From Coniella vitis (taxonomy: Eukaryota; Ascomycota; Sordariomycetes; Diaporthales; Schizoparmaceae), in contig WUJK01000002.1 of assembly GCA_011317545.1 (NCBI GenBank), forward strand, positions 3,658,001 through 3,722,000: a DNA stretch of 64,000 nt, read 5' to 3'. The notes under the pieces are model-generated. The model saw nothing but the letters and a program-made list of their open reading frames with translations. It did no database searches and was not told the origin of the DNA. Every line of letters starts with the position of its first letter. The first letter of the stretch is position 1. The translations under genes and the position numbers were made by a program. Positions 22,355 to 31,579 of the stretch are shown here, one piece after another.

Positions 22355-24790
22355 TCAAGCTGCATAGGCAATCTTAAACACCCAGCCGTACTCGTCCAGC
22401 GCCAGCAAGTCAGCACCCACGCTGATGGCCAGATACCCTTCCTCCGACGTCGTCCAGGCCAAGTCCTGCGCCTCGGTCGCATTCACGCCCAGCAACGAAA
22501 CCGTGTCCCCCTCCAGCACAGGCACCGTAGCATTCACCCAGACCGTTCCCTCGGCCGCCGGCTCCTCCAGAAAGATAACATAGAAGGCGTCCTCGCTCTG
22601 CGTGAACCGCACCTCCTGCGGACCCGCCAGCTGCGTCTGCACAAACCAGTACGTCGTGTTGAAGACGGCCTCGCCATGCGCCGCAATCCACTGGCCCGCC
22701 TCGCGCAGGTGCGCCGCCTCGGTGGCATCCACCGTGCCATCGGCCCGCGGCCCAATGTCCAGCAGGAAGTTGCCGTTCTTGGCCACAATGTCCACGAGGG
22801 TGTACACAATCGTCGACGCGTTCATGTAGCTCCGCGCGGGCGTCTGCGCGTTGAAGCCGTAGCTGAACGGGTCCATGCCCTGGTTCGACTCCCACTTGTG
22901 CCGCTGCGCCGACGAGTACGTCGTGTACTCGGGCGTCTCAAAGTCGGCCGCCTGCGCGACGCCGCACCGGCTGTTCATGACGACCTGGCGGTTCACCGCG
23001 GGCGTGCGCGCCCAGTTCCACCACTGCGAGACGAACTCGGCCGTCTTGTTGGCCGTGCCACAGTCGCACCACATGATGTCGGTGCCGTACTTGTAGGCGA
23101 GCGATTGCATCTGCGGGTACTGGAGGTCGGCGAGGAAGTCGTCAATGGCCACCCGGCCCGTGTAGGGCTCCGTCTCGTTGGTGAAGGGGTTGGTGGCGGG
23201 GATGCCGAGCCAGCTGGTGGACCCGGCCGTGTCGTACTGCGAGAAGCCATACGGGCCAAAGTCCGGGTTGTACCACTCCGGCAGCGAGAAGTAGGTGCCG
23301 CGCTTGAGCGACGGCTGGTGCGTCGCCGCCGCGTCAAAGAGCTCCTGCACAATGTCCCGGCCAGGGCCGTAGTGCAGCGTCGAGCGGTTCGTCGTCGCGC
23401 CCGCGTCAAAGAGCGCAAGCCCTTCGTGGTGCTTGGTCGTCAGCACAAAGTACCTGGCGCCCGCGTCGGCAAACAGGTCCACCCACTCCTTGGGGTCCCA
23501 CGCCGAGGCCGTAAAGCGGGCGAAGCCGTCGTCGTAGTTCCATTCGGGCCCAAACGTGGCCAGGCGGTAGTCGAGGCAGTCGCTCTTGTCGCTGCCGACG
23601 TCGTGGTTGTTGCTGTACCACCAGAACCACTCGGCATACGTCTCGTTGGGCGCGACGCCGCCGTATGCCGGCACGGCGTAGGCGCCCCAGTGGATCATGA
23701 TGCCGTACTTGGCGTCGTCGAACCACTGCGGCGACTCGTGCTTGCCGATGCTGCCGAGGTCGCTCGTGTAGTTTTCAAAGCCGAACTCGAGGTTGCCAAA
23801 CGTGGGCGAGGTGGTGTTGAGCGCGGCGCCCGAGATAACCACGTGGGCCGAGGTGGCGTTGGGGGACCCGTCCACGCCGATGGTGACGCGCTTTTGGTCG
23901 CCTGGGCAGAGCCGCTTGAGGACGGTGGGCTCCTCCGTGGTGATGCCCTGCCCGTGCAGGGAGATGGACACGCCCGCACCAGCCAGGCACTCGGTGCCGA
24001 CGTTGTTGAGCGTCAGCTCCACGACTTGGTTGCCTGCTTCTGTCCACTTTTGCGTGGGGCGCACGTCTTGGACCCGGACAGCCGGGCCAGAGACAGAGAC
24101 AGCGCTGCTCTCGCCCGCCCAGACAGACATGGAGAAGACGTGGATGCGGCCGACCGTCGCGTTGTTGGCCACCGGCAACTGCACGGCTGCCAGGGTCTTG
24201 GTCGGGTCCAGGCTACCGGTGAACTCGAAAATCTGGCTCGTGTTCCAGTCCTGGCCGGTGGGTGTCCACGTGAAGGGGCTGATAATCTCGCCATGCGTGA
24301 TGGTCAGGAAGGTGAAGAAGGAGAGCGCGCGCAGCTCAGCCAGAGCGGTGGTGCCGTCGGAGTAGATGTACGTCATGTTGTAGGACACAATGGCGTCGCG
24401 CAGGTCGTTGGCAATGAGCATGTTGAGGCTGAAGGGCTTGCCGGCGGTGCCATTGCTGCTGCTGCTGCTGGGGCTGGGCATGGGGATGGTCTGCCCTTCG
24501 CAAATGAGGTTGTCTGGCTTCGAGGGTCCCGTGTAGCTGGGAAAGTCGTATTCAATGCCCGTCAGCTTGGAGGTGTAGATGCCCTCGGGCGCAAGGTCGT
24601 TCAATGGTGGGTACGAGCGGTTGTAGGTGGTATCAAAGGTTGTCTCGTTGGGATAGGTGCCAAAGGCCTTGCTGTTGAAGAAGGGCGTCAGGTCGATGGG
24701 GACTGACGACGCCTTTGCAAGCACCATGCCGCCCAGCCACAGCAGAGCACCGGCTACACGGCACACACCCAGAGTCTTGCCGCTTGCCAT
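22355..24790 (-). CDS. secreted GH29-type alpha-L-fucosidase
   Basis: An 811-residue, single-exon secreted glycoside hydrolase that should remove alpha-L-fucose from glycans. A signal peptide covers about residues 1-25 (ALLWLGGMVLA core). Residues 26-350 form an N-terminal beta-rich region not typical of short bacterial GH29 enzymes. The catalytic barrel starts near residue 355 with QWFDDAKYGIMIHWGAY, the GH29 hallmark. LTTKHHEGLALFD follows, then DIMWCDCG, where Asp576 (codon 23065-23063) matches the family nucleophile in the xxWxD motif. SRCGVAQ, SYGFN and NFLLDIGPRADG complete the barrel. A C-terminal beta domain ends KIAYAA. Many N-glycosylation sequons (NAT, NTT, NET) agree with secretion. 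A TATA-like TATATAG lies about 110 bp upstream of the start. Long plus-strand frames over this gene are antisense shadows. Confidence 0.93.
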   Translation of the reverse strand: MASGKTLGVCRVAGALLWLGGMVLAKASSVPIDLTPFFNSKAFGTYPNETTFDTTYNRSYPPLNDLAPEGIYTSKLTGIEYDFPSYTGPSKPDNLICEGQTIPMPSPSSSSSNGTAGKPFSLNMLIANDLRDAIVSYNMTYIYSDGTTALAELRALSFFTFLTITHGEIISPFTWTPTGQDWNTSQIFEFTGSLDPTKTLAAVQLPVANNATVGRIHVFSMSVWAGESSAVSVSGPAVRVQDVRPTQKWTEAGNQVVELTLNNVGTECLAGAGVSISLHGQGITTEEPTVLKRLCPGDQKRVTIGVDGSPNATSAHVVISGAALNTTSPTFGNLEFGFENYTSDLGSIGKHESPQWFDDAKYGIMIHWGAYAVPAYGGVAPNETYAEWFWWYSNNHDVGSDKSDCLDYRLATFGPEWNYDDGFARFTASAWDPKEWVDLFADAGARYFVLTTKHHEGLALFDAGATTNRSTLHYGPGRDIVQELFDAAATHQPSLKRGTYFSLPEWYNPDFGPYGFSQYDTAGSTSWLGIPATNPFTNETEPYTGRVAIDDFLADLQYPQMQSLAYKYGTDIMWCDCGTANKTAEFVSQWWNWARTPAVNRQVVMNSRCGVAQAADFETPEYTTYSSAQRHKWESNQGMDPFSYGFNAQTPARSYMNASTIVYTLVDIVAKNGNFLLDIGPRADGTVDATEAAHLREAGQWIAAHGEAVFNTTYWFVQTQLAGPQEVRFTQSEDAFYVIFLEEPAAEGTVWVNATVPVLEGDTVSLLGVNATEAQDLAWTTSEEGYLAISVGADLLALDEYGWVFKIAYAA

Positions 24791-25872
24791 GATGATGATG
24801 ATGAGGAGGATGGAGAGGCGTTCGAGTGTCCTGAAGAGGAGAGGTCCCAGGTGGCCGCCAGCCCAGCAGGCACTCCCGACTTGCTGGACGTGGGTCTATC
24901 TATATATGTAGATTCTGGACATGTTCGACCCTCATGTGCAAGTACACGGTAAGTACTATGCAGGCACGCCAGGCGGAAAGCTGTGAGGATTTGCCCTGGG
25001 TGCGTCCACCGGCCCAAGTCTTATCACCAAGCGGCCCGGACTGGTTGCTGGCACCAAGCCATGCCGTCGATAAGCTGGCCCATGTGCGGGGGAAAGTTAC
25101 CGTCAAAGTGGAACCGCAACGATCGCCGGCCAACGCGCACTGGAGTGCTCAGCGAGGGCGATGAACCTGGGACCTTGCACTAGTAGCATCCAACGGGTCT
25201 GTAGTGAGGGAACGTTGCAATGGGAAGCTGATGGTTCCTTGTAGCCTGGATAAAGAGGTATTCTCAGCTCGGAGGACTCTTGACGCTGGCTTCAAGGCAC
25301 ACATTCTATCCATTGTGTGGTTTGCTGTATGGCGGTGAACGGATATCGCTCGCGACCGTCAGCAGCAGCGGATGCGAGTTGGCTGGTCAACTCCAGGGGA
25401 GACTGTACCGATTGCGAATTGCTGTTTATCGAAGCATCAGACATCTTGGAAGAGACATGCTCATATATGTGTACACATCAGTCTGAGTCGAAGTCGGCCA
25501 AGATGGTCAAGATATCCAACATCATCATCATATACAAGGCTTACCGACGCATCCACAAAAGAACAAGCCATAAAACCAACAGAGCAAGAAACTTGTAGAT
25601 GCTGGCTCCATGGAAACGAAGATCATGGCGTGATATGTCATGGGACGCAGATGACAGCTTGTCTTGGGACTCAACATTTGTGTGTGTCCTTGAACGGCCA
25701 CATGGACTATTATTGTGATGAAAGCTGTATAGTCCATGAAGCCATGTAATCTTTGGATATGTGACGACGAATGATTGGAAGTATCAAGACTCTGTAACTT
25801 GCTTGCGAATCCAGAGCCTCTTGGCTCTCAGGCAAGGCTCTGGAAAGCTCTCCTTGGTCGAGTATTTCGTGA

Positions 25873-25917
<45 letters not shown>

Positions 25918-27673
25918 GCAGATACCAATCACGTGGCTTGTCAGATGCAGCCAGCCGGACGCCGCAGTGTCTCTCGGGCCGATTCGCTTGACGAGGCTTC
26001 AGCCTCTCGCACGGAGACGGGTAACGAGACCCCGTAAAGCAATGATAAGAGTTACTCCTGCTTGGAACCCAAGCCAAAAGACCAAAGTTGGGCCAGTCGA
26101 TCGCCTACACTCATCTTCCCACGGGAACAGCAGTCGTCTCATGTGATAATGCAAGAAGCTCAGCAGGCAAGCCAGCCACAAGCCAACAAGGCTGCCCCAG
26201 GCAATGGGGTCCCGTCAGACTGGGACCATGGGGTGCATGCGAGGCTTGTCATGCAGCGCAGCCATGCCGATAGCGGGCACCAAGCAGAGCACGTCGGTGA
26301 TGGGACGTCGGACCTGCAGAATCGCAGCTTCGTCTTCTGATTCGCTCCCGTGGTGCTCGGAGAGGACAAGCAAGCAACGATATAGCTTTGCTCGGCTCCA
26401 TCCGGTGGGACAAGGCAAGGCTGGCACGATGGACAGACGAGACAACGAGAAGACGAAGAAGAAAAAGAAGGTGGCGGCGACGATGACGACGAGGAAAGAG
26501 GAGAGAAAAAAGACAAAGAGGATCCGAGATGAGGCAAGCCCACACCAAGCCGGTGGCCTTTATCGACAAGACCGAATTGGCCTAGCCGGTGAGCATCGCC
26601 GAGCTCGACCTTCAGGCCCCGCCCAACATCGCGGCCGTACGGTGATGGCTGTGAGCGAGCTGGTGACGGTTGCGGTGCTGAGAAAAGGAACAAGAGGATT
26701 GGCCGAGATGAAATTAGACGTTGGGCATGCGTCCGGTGGAGCGGGGCGCGTTTATCTTTCACTGGATGTGGCCCCCTGTAGCCCCCTGTAGCCCCCCGGT
26801 AGCACCTAGCTCTATCGCAGCCCAGTGCAGCCCAAACAGGCCAAAGTCCCTGCTGCAGGAACCCTTCCAGGGCCTGCTGCCCGCTGCTACAGCGTCCGTA
26901 GCAAGTCAACTGCGGCTGATAGTACATAGTACTGCGTATTGCTGGCCAGGCTCCACCTGCCTGCGACAGTGGGCGGGACAGGTGGAGCTCCCGCAACCCT
27001 CTGGTTTCATCCCCCCGTTTAGCGCTACCACCTGGCTGCGGGCTTTAGTGGGCTACTGGTGGCCTCCGGTAGCCCAGCAACAGCAGGGCCCAAGACCTGA
27101 GCCAGGCGCTAATTACAGCGGGAATACAGCACCGTGACTTTTTTTGGGGGGGCTTGGCTTTCTTGCTTTCCTGACGAGAAACAACAACAACAACAACCAG
27201 CAATTACCATCGTCACCGCCGCCCGACCACCCGCCGATAAGGGCAATATACCACCACTCGCGAGACTGCTACGCTCACAGCCACGACTGGCCACGACACA
27301 GCCAGCTGCTTCCTCGCGCGCCAGCCGCACACGGAGGTGCAGATTGCCTCTGCTCGTTCTCTCTCCACTGCCGTCCCTCGGACCGAGAGCGAAACCAAGC
27401 GACGATTGTGGCTCGTCTCCTTCGCACCTCTCGGACCGTCATGCCAGCGACCGGCCCCCTGCGCACACCGTCCTCTCTGCTACGACTTGGCAACTTCTGC
27501 GCGCTTTGTGGACCATGATCCAGCTTCTTGCTGGCCGTCACTTGCCTCGCCGTTTTCCCTCTGCAAGCAACGACGACAGAACGTCCACCCCGAGACTCTT
27601 GGCAGGTTGTCTTTGAGCGAGGCAGAGCGCGTCTTGCGCACGCATATATACGGCGCCAGTTACTGCCGCAGCC
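24791..27673. other. divergent intergenic region
   Basis: Upstream DNA shared by the fucosidase gene (minus) and the 1301-residue protein (plus). No credible gene. It contains a GAGGAC hexanucleotide repeat, a small cluster of GTAGCCCCC-like direct repeats near 26770-26805 and a GTACATAGTACTGCGTA palindrome near 26920-26938. The last 500 bp before 27674 are CT/CA-rich like a leader. Confidence 0.5.
25874..25917. repeat. (GAGGAC)n hexanucleotide repeat
   Basis: About seven uninterrupted GAGGAC units in non-coding DNA. Either strand would encode charged or Ser/Val repeats if translated, but the flanks have no coding character. Confidence 0.9.
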
Positions 27674-30600
27674 ATGCTGGGCCACCTGCGCTTCCACCGC
27701 CGCGGCCACTCCAACCCGTCCTCGCCCGCTCCCGACCAACTGAGCCCCTTTGATCCGGGCGACGCCCTCTCGCCCGACCCGGAGCGAGCTCCCCACCGCA
27801 AGACTTCCAAGCAGTCTCTCAGCGATGCAGTCTCTCCTCCCGCTCGGTCTCCATCCAGTGGCCGTGAATCTGGTTTCATGGGCGGTGTGGCCCTCCAAAA
27901 CTACCGGCGTGCCTTTGGCTCGGCCCGTCTCGAGCCCTCTGAGCCGCCTGCCGAGTCCTCGTCCGAGAAGACCAGCCAGGGCGCACCTCGGTCCAAGCCT
28001 GTGCCTCCACCAATAGTCACGACCATGCCGTTGGCACGGCCGCCTCCTGTGTCCGTCGGCGATGGCATGTCTTCGATCTCGTCCGTCGCGTCTCCTCCTT
28101 GTGCGCCTCAACAGCCAGGTGCGCAGAATCCCGCTGGCGCAACAGGAAAGAGACTGCCAGGCGCAAAGCTCGTCGCGGAACCACCCACATTGGCTCGCTC
28201 GCAGACAGCTGTAGAAACACAGCGAGGCAAGAAGGGGCTACCCTTTCTTAAAAACCCCATGTCGGGCCTGTTGATGCGTCGCAAAGCCTCGCAAAATGCT
28301 CCTGATATACGCCCTCTTCCCCTGCCGCAAAAGGCGGCCGAATCGACCTACGACCCCCGCATCAGAGGTACTCGCGTACATGACTTCAGCGCACCCAGGC
28401 AACGGGTTGTGCCGACGAGAAAGCCCACCGTTCCGGGTGCTGAGGTCTGGACAGGCTGGGACAAGTACCGGAGTGGGCCGCAGTCGCACACTTCTGACTT
28501 GCCTTTGAGGACAGAACCAAGCAAGAGCAGCCTCACTGCCCTCTCGGACGTGACGCAGGTCGCTCCCTCAGATAGTGACGATCCAAAACGGTCCATCGAC
28601 AAGGCTTCTGCCTCTGCTCAGTTCTTGACGCAAAGCGATCCGCAAACACCCCCAGAAGGAGCCGCCTCCGTTCCCAGGGAGCCTTCAGTTCCCTCTAGTG
28701 TGACTAGACTGGCCTCGTCGTCCAAATCGACCAAATCGCGCCCCATGTCGACAGCCTCGTCCGTGCAAAAGAGGAACATGTCCACCCGGACAAACCGCTC
28801 CCATCACACGTCCTTGTCCGAAGACACGACCCTATCTGCGCTGCCAAAACACATGAAAAGCACGTCTTCGCGTTTCAGTTTCGACATGATTGGTGCTGCC
28901 AGGGCCGAGAAGCTGCTCGAAGAACGACACCGACAGAGGGAGCTGGAGAGGAAGGCAACCGGCGAGCCACCGGCGAGAGATTCACGATACGACGATTTTG
29001 ATGAGGACGCATTCGATTATGACGCCGCCATGGATGATGGCGGGCTCGAAGAGGCCATTCCGGGCGTCAATGCAGATTTCGAGGACGAATACTACGAAGA
29101 GGAGATTCCCATGGTCGGGGAGGATTCTGTGGTGGACGAGGACGAGGACGATCCCGACAATGACCAGGAAAACTTTGCCGGCTTTGTATTTTCGAGATCG
29201 AATCCGCACTCGTCCCTGGTGACACCCGTGACACCAGGCATGGTTGCCACTCCACGCGACTCGACTGGCCGGCCCATCGGGCACGCAATCACGACGGATG
29301 GAACCCCAGACCTGCTCTCTGCAACGTCTGCTTTGTCCGCCGAGACTCCTGGGACTGACACACAGGACGATGGGCCGCACCTGGCTGGTCTCGGCATCCA
29401 GGGGGTCGAGGTGCCTGCAAAGAACAAGTACGACCCGACAGTCTTTCAGGAGCGGCGCAACATGGCCCTGAACGACTCTGCGGCCTCGCATAGTACACAG
29501 GACAAGGGAATGTACTACGATGCCGGTCTTTGGGAGGAGCTGCAGATGGAGGCGGACGAGATTCAGCGATCTGATTTTGACGAGTCCATCTTCGACGATG
29601 TGGACACGGATCAGTTTGGCCGGCCCATTCCTGGCGCTTTTGCCCAGAACCTGGCTTTGCGAGAAAAGGAGCTGAAGAAGCAGGACGCGGGCACGCCATC
29701 CCATTCAGCGCCATCTTCACCGACTGCATCCACGCCCATCAAAGCAGACATGCAGCCTCTGGCAGCCACAAGCAGCATGGCTGAGGAGCCAAAGATGCGC
29801 TCGCCTGTGCCACAAACTCCGCCAAACGCGGTCGCCTTGGAGCCTACCGCGGCTGCGTACCAGAAGGCTCTGGCTGATGCTGCCCACAAGGCTGCTGCCA
29901 CGGGCTGGAAGTCGCGATGGGACGACGAGCCTGATTCGCCGGAGCCGTTGAAGGAACCTGATGTCACCATTACGTCCCCCACGACCGACTCACACCCTAG
30001 CACCGCTGGACTGGAGGAGGAGAATGCCTTCCATGCCGGATGGGATGATGATGATGATGGGTTTAGAGGCGGTTTCGACGACGACGACGCCTACGATGAT
30101 GATTTGCTCGACGACGCGTTTATTGCGGAAGCCAACGCCGAAGCCTTGGCCTACGACTCGGAAGGCTTTTACGGCGACGAGTTTGGCTTTTATTCGGCAC
30201 CAGTCACCCGCAACGGCTCCCATGGGTCTTCTGCACCGAGCAGCTCGTCCTCACTGGGCGAGAGCCAATTCGGAGGATACTTTGGCCCCTCTGGCGTCAT
30301 CGGCCGCAGCGCCAGCGGCCGCGTGTTGCGCGAGCCCAACCTCACGCCCATCACCGAACGCTCCGAGTACTCGAATCGCAACTCGATGATGTCCATGGTC
30401 ATGCCCAGCGCGACACTGTCGGAGCTTCGCAATTCCATGGCAAGTCCAGCCTTTGCGCACATGGCACCGGGCATCGACGATTCCGAGGCCTTTTCCCTGA
30501 GTGGGTTGCAGCGCCTCCGCGGCAAGACCTTTGGTGGCAGTCAGGCCAGTCTGAATTCCTCGCGCGAGGGAAGCCCGCGGTCCGAACGGGCGCCCGCGCA

Positions 30601-31579
30601 TGACCGTCTCGATGCAGCATCGCCGTCTGCACCCTGGGACCTGGCGAGACCGCAATCGCATCTGGGGAGTGGCGGTGCTGGGCCTGTGTCTCATGAGAGA
30701 AAGAACTCGGCATACTCGCTGTGGAGTAACTCGGACGCTGCAAGCGGTACAGGAAGTCCGACCTTGACGGTCGCCAATTTGGCAATGTCAAACAACAGCG
30801 TGCCCCCTCCGCCATTCTTCTCACCTCCGCCACCACCGCTTCCGCAGCCCTCGCCGAGCCTACAATGTCCACCGGTATTGGAGGATGAAGCAGAGGAGAT
30901 ACCGAGTCCTGATGCACTGCTACAAGATGCGGCCGTGAAGGGTGGCCTTGAAGTCACTGGTCCCAGTGCCGTCGCCACGACGCTGGTCACCGCTTCACCG
31001 ATGTCAGCGGACGATCCCGGAATTGCAGGTGCAAAGATCACACAGTCTCGTCTCATTGCAGAGGATACTCCAAGGGAAGTGGCTGGAACCGCACACGCTT
31101 CGCCAAACAACACCTCAGCTCAACAGGCAAGTGAAGCAGGATTGCCTCTTCCTGGCAGCAAGACGCCCATGCCATCCCGCCCTCTTTCGCTTGCCTTTGC
31201 GTCACCTACCGTGACACACATTGCGTCCACCCTTGGCTTTGGCTTTCCTACCGAAACGACGCCTGTTCTTGCCACCGCCATCAACCAGGGAGACGATGCA
31301 AAGACTCCATCGCCCAGTTACTATTCCTCTCGATTCAGCACCCCACCGACGGCGACAGCACCGTTTACCAGCAGGTTTAGCAGCAGAGCGCCTACATCGG
31401 CATATCAGGTTGCGGTGCCGCCGACCTCGCCGGATCTTGTGGGCAGTCCGCCGCCTGACTTGGCAGCCTTTGCACGGCAGCAACAGTATACTCACATGCA
31501 GAGCCGAGATAGTAATCGGGTATCGACGCCGAGTTTAAGCACTGCGACGCGGTTTTCTGTCTCGTCTCTTGAGGATTGA
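27674..31579 (+). CDS. large disordered conserved ascomycete protein
   Basis: A 1301-residue single-exon protein. It begins MLGHLRFHRRG and is mostly disordered, rich in Ser, Pro and Asp. Short ordered-looking blocks stand out as probable conserved motifs: KNPMSGLLMRRK near residue 192, DPRIRGTRVHDFSAPR at 226-241, SRFSFDMIGAARAEKLLEE at about 399-417 (a short helix), DFDEDAFDYD at about 441, DNDQENFAGFVF at about 495, DESIFDDVDTDQFGRPIPG at about 635-655 and acidic clusters around 795-820. Near the C-terminus are a Pro run (PPPPFFSPPPPPLP) and the segment YYSSRFSTPP. I recall orthologues across filamentous ascomycetes but no established function. There is no kinase, membrane or zinc motif. 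It is likely a phosphorylated scaffold or signalling-linked protein, by inference from composition only. Confidence 0.8.
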   Translation: MLGHLRFHRRGHSNPSSPAPDQLSPFDPGDALSPDPERAPHRKTSKQSLSDAVSPPARSPSSGRESGFMGGVALQNYRRAFGSARLEPSEPPAESSSEKTSQGAPRSKPVPPPIVTTMPLARPPPVSVGDGMSSISSVASPPCAPQQPGAQNPAGATGKRLPGAKLVAEPPTLARSQTAVETQRGKKGLPFLKNPMSGLLMRRKASQNAPDIRPLPLPQKAAESTYDPRIRGTRVHDFSAPRQRVVPTRKPTVPGAEVWTGWDKYRSGPQSHTSDLPLRTEPSKSSLTALSDVTQVAPSDSDDPKRSIDKASASAQFLTQSDPQTPPEGAASVPREPSVPSSVTRLASSSKSTKSRPMSTASSVQKRNMSTRTNRSHHTSLSEDTTLSALPKHMKSTSSRFSFDMIGAARAEKLLEERHRQRELERKATGEPPARDSRYDDFDEDAFDYDAAMDDGGLEEAIPGVNADFEDEYYEEEIPMVGEDSVVDEDEDDPDNDQENFAGFVFSRSNPHSSLVTPVTPGMVATPRDSTGRPIGHAITTDGTPDLLSATSALSAETPGTDTQDDGPHLAGLGIQGVEVPAKNKYDPTVFQERRNMALNDSAASHSTQDKGMYYDAGLWEELQMEADEIQRSDFDESIFDDVDTDQFGRPIPGAFAQNLALREKELKKQDAGTPSHSAPSSPTASTPIKADMQPLAATSSMAEEPKMRSPVPQTPPNAVALEPTAAAYQKALADAAHKAAATGWKSRWDDEPDSPEPLKEPDVTITSPTTDSHPSTAGLEEENAFHAGWDDDDDGFRGGFDDDDAYDDDLLDDAFIAEANAEALAYDSEGFYGDEFGFYSAPVTRNGSHGSSAPSSSSSLGESQFGGYFGPSGVIGRSASGRVLREPNLTPITERSEYSNRNSMMSMVMPSATLSELRNSMASPAFAHMAPGIDDSEAFSLSGLQRLRGKTFGGSQASLNSSREGSPRSERAPAHDRLDAASPSAPWDLARPQSHLGSGGAGPVSHERKNSAYSLWSNSDAASGTGSPTLTVANLAMSNNSVPPPPFFSPPPPPLPQPSPSLQCPPVLEDEAEEIPSPDALLQDAAVKGGLEVTGPSAVATTLVTASPMSADDPGIAGAKITQSRLIAEDTPREVAGTAHASPNNTSAQQASEAGLPLPGSKTPMPSRPLSLAFASPTVTHIASTLGFGFPTETTPVLATAINQGDDAKTPSPSYYSSRFSTPPTATAPFTSRFSSRAPTSAYQVAVPPTSPDLVGSPPPDLAAFARQQQYTHMQSRDSNRVSTPSLSTATRFSVSSLED

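Noticed and set aside
22880..22896. A tRNA B-box-like GGTTCGACTCC
   Set aside because: It lies inside the fucosidase coding sequence and no cloverleaf can be folded around it.
22187..24706. An 839-codon open frame on the plus strand across the fucosidase gene
   Set aside because: It is the antisense of a well-supported GH29 gene. Its Arg/Val/Gly-rich composition is the usual shadow of GC-rich codons and no domain is visible.
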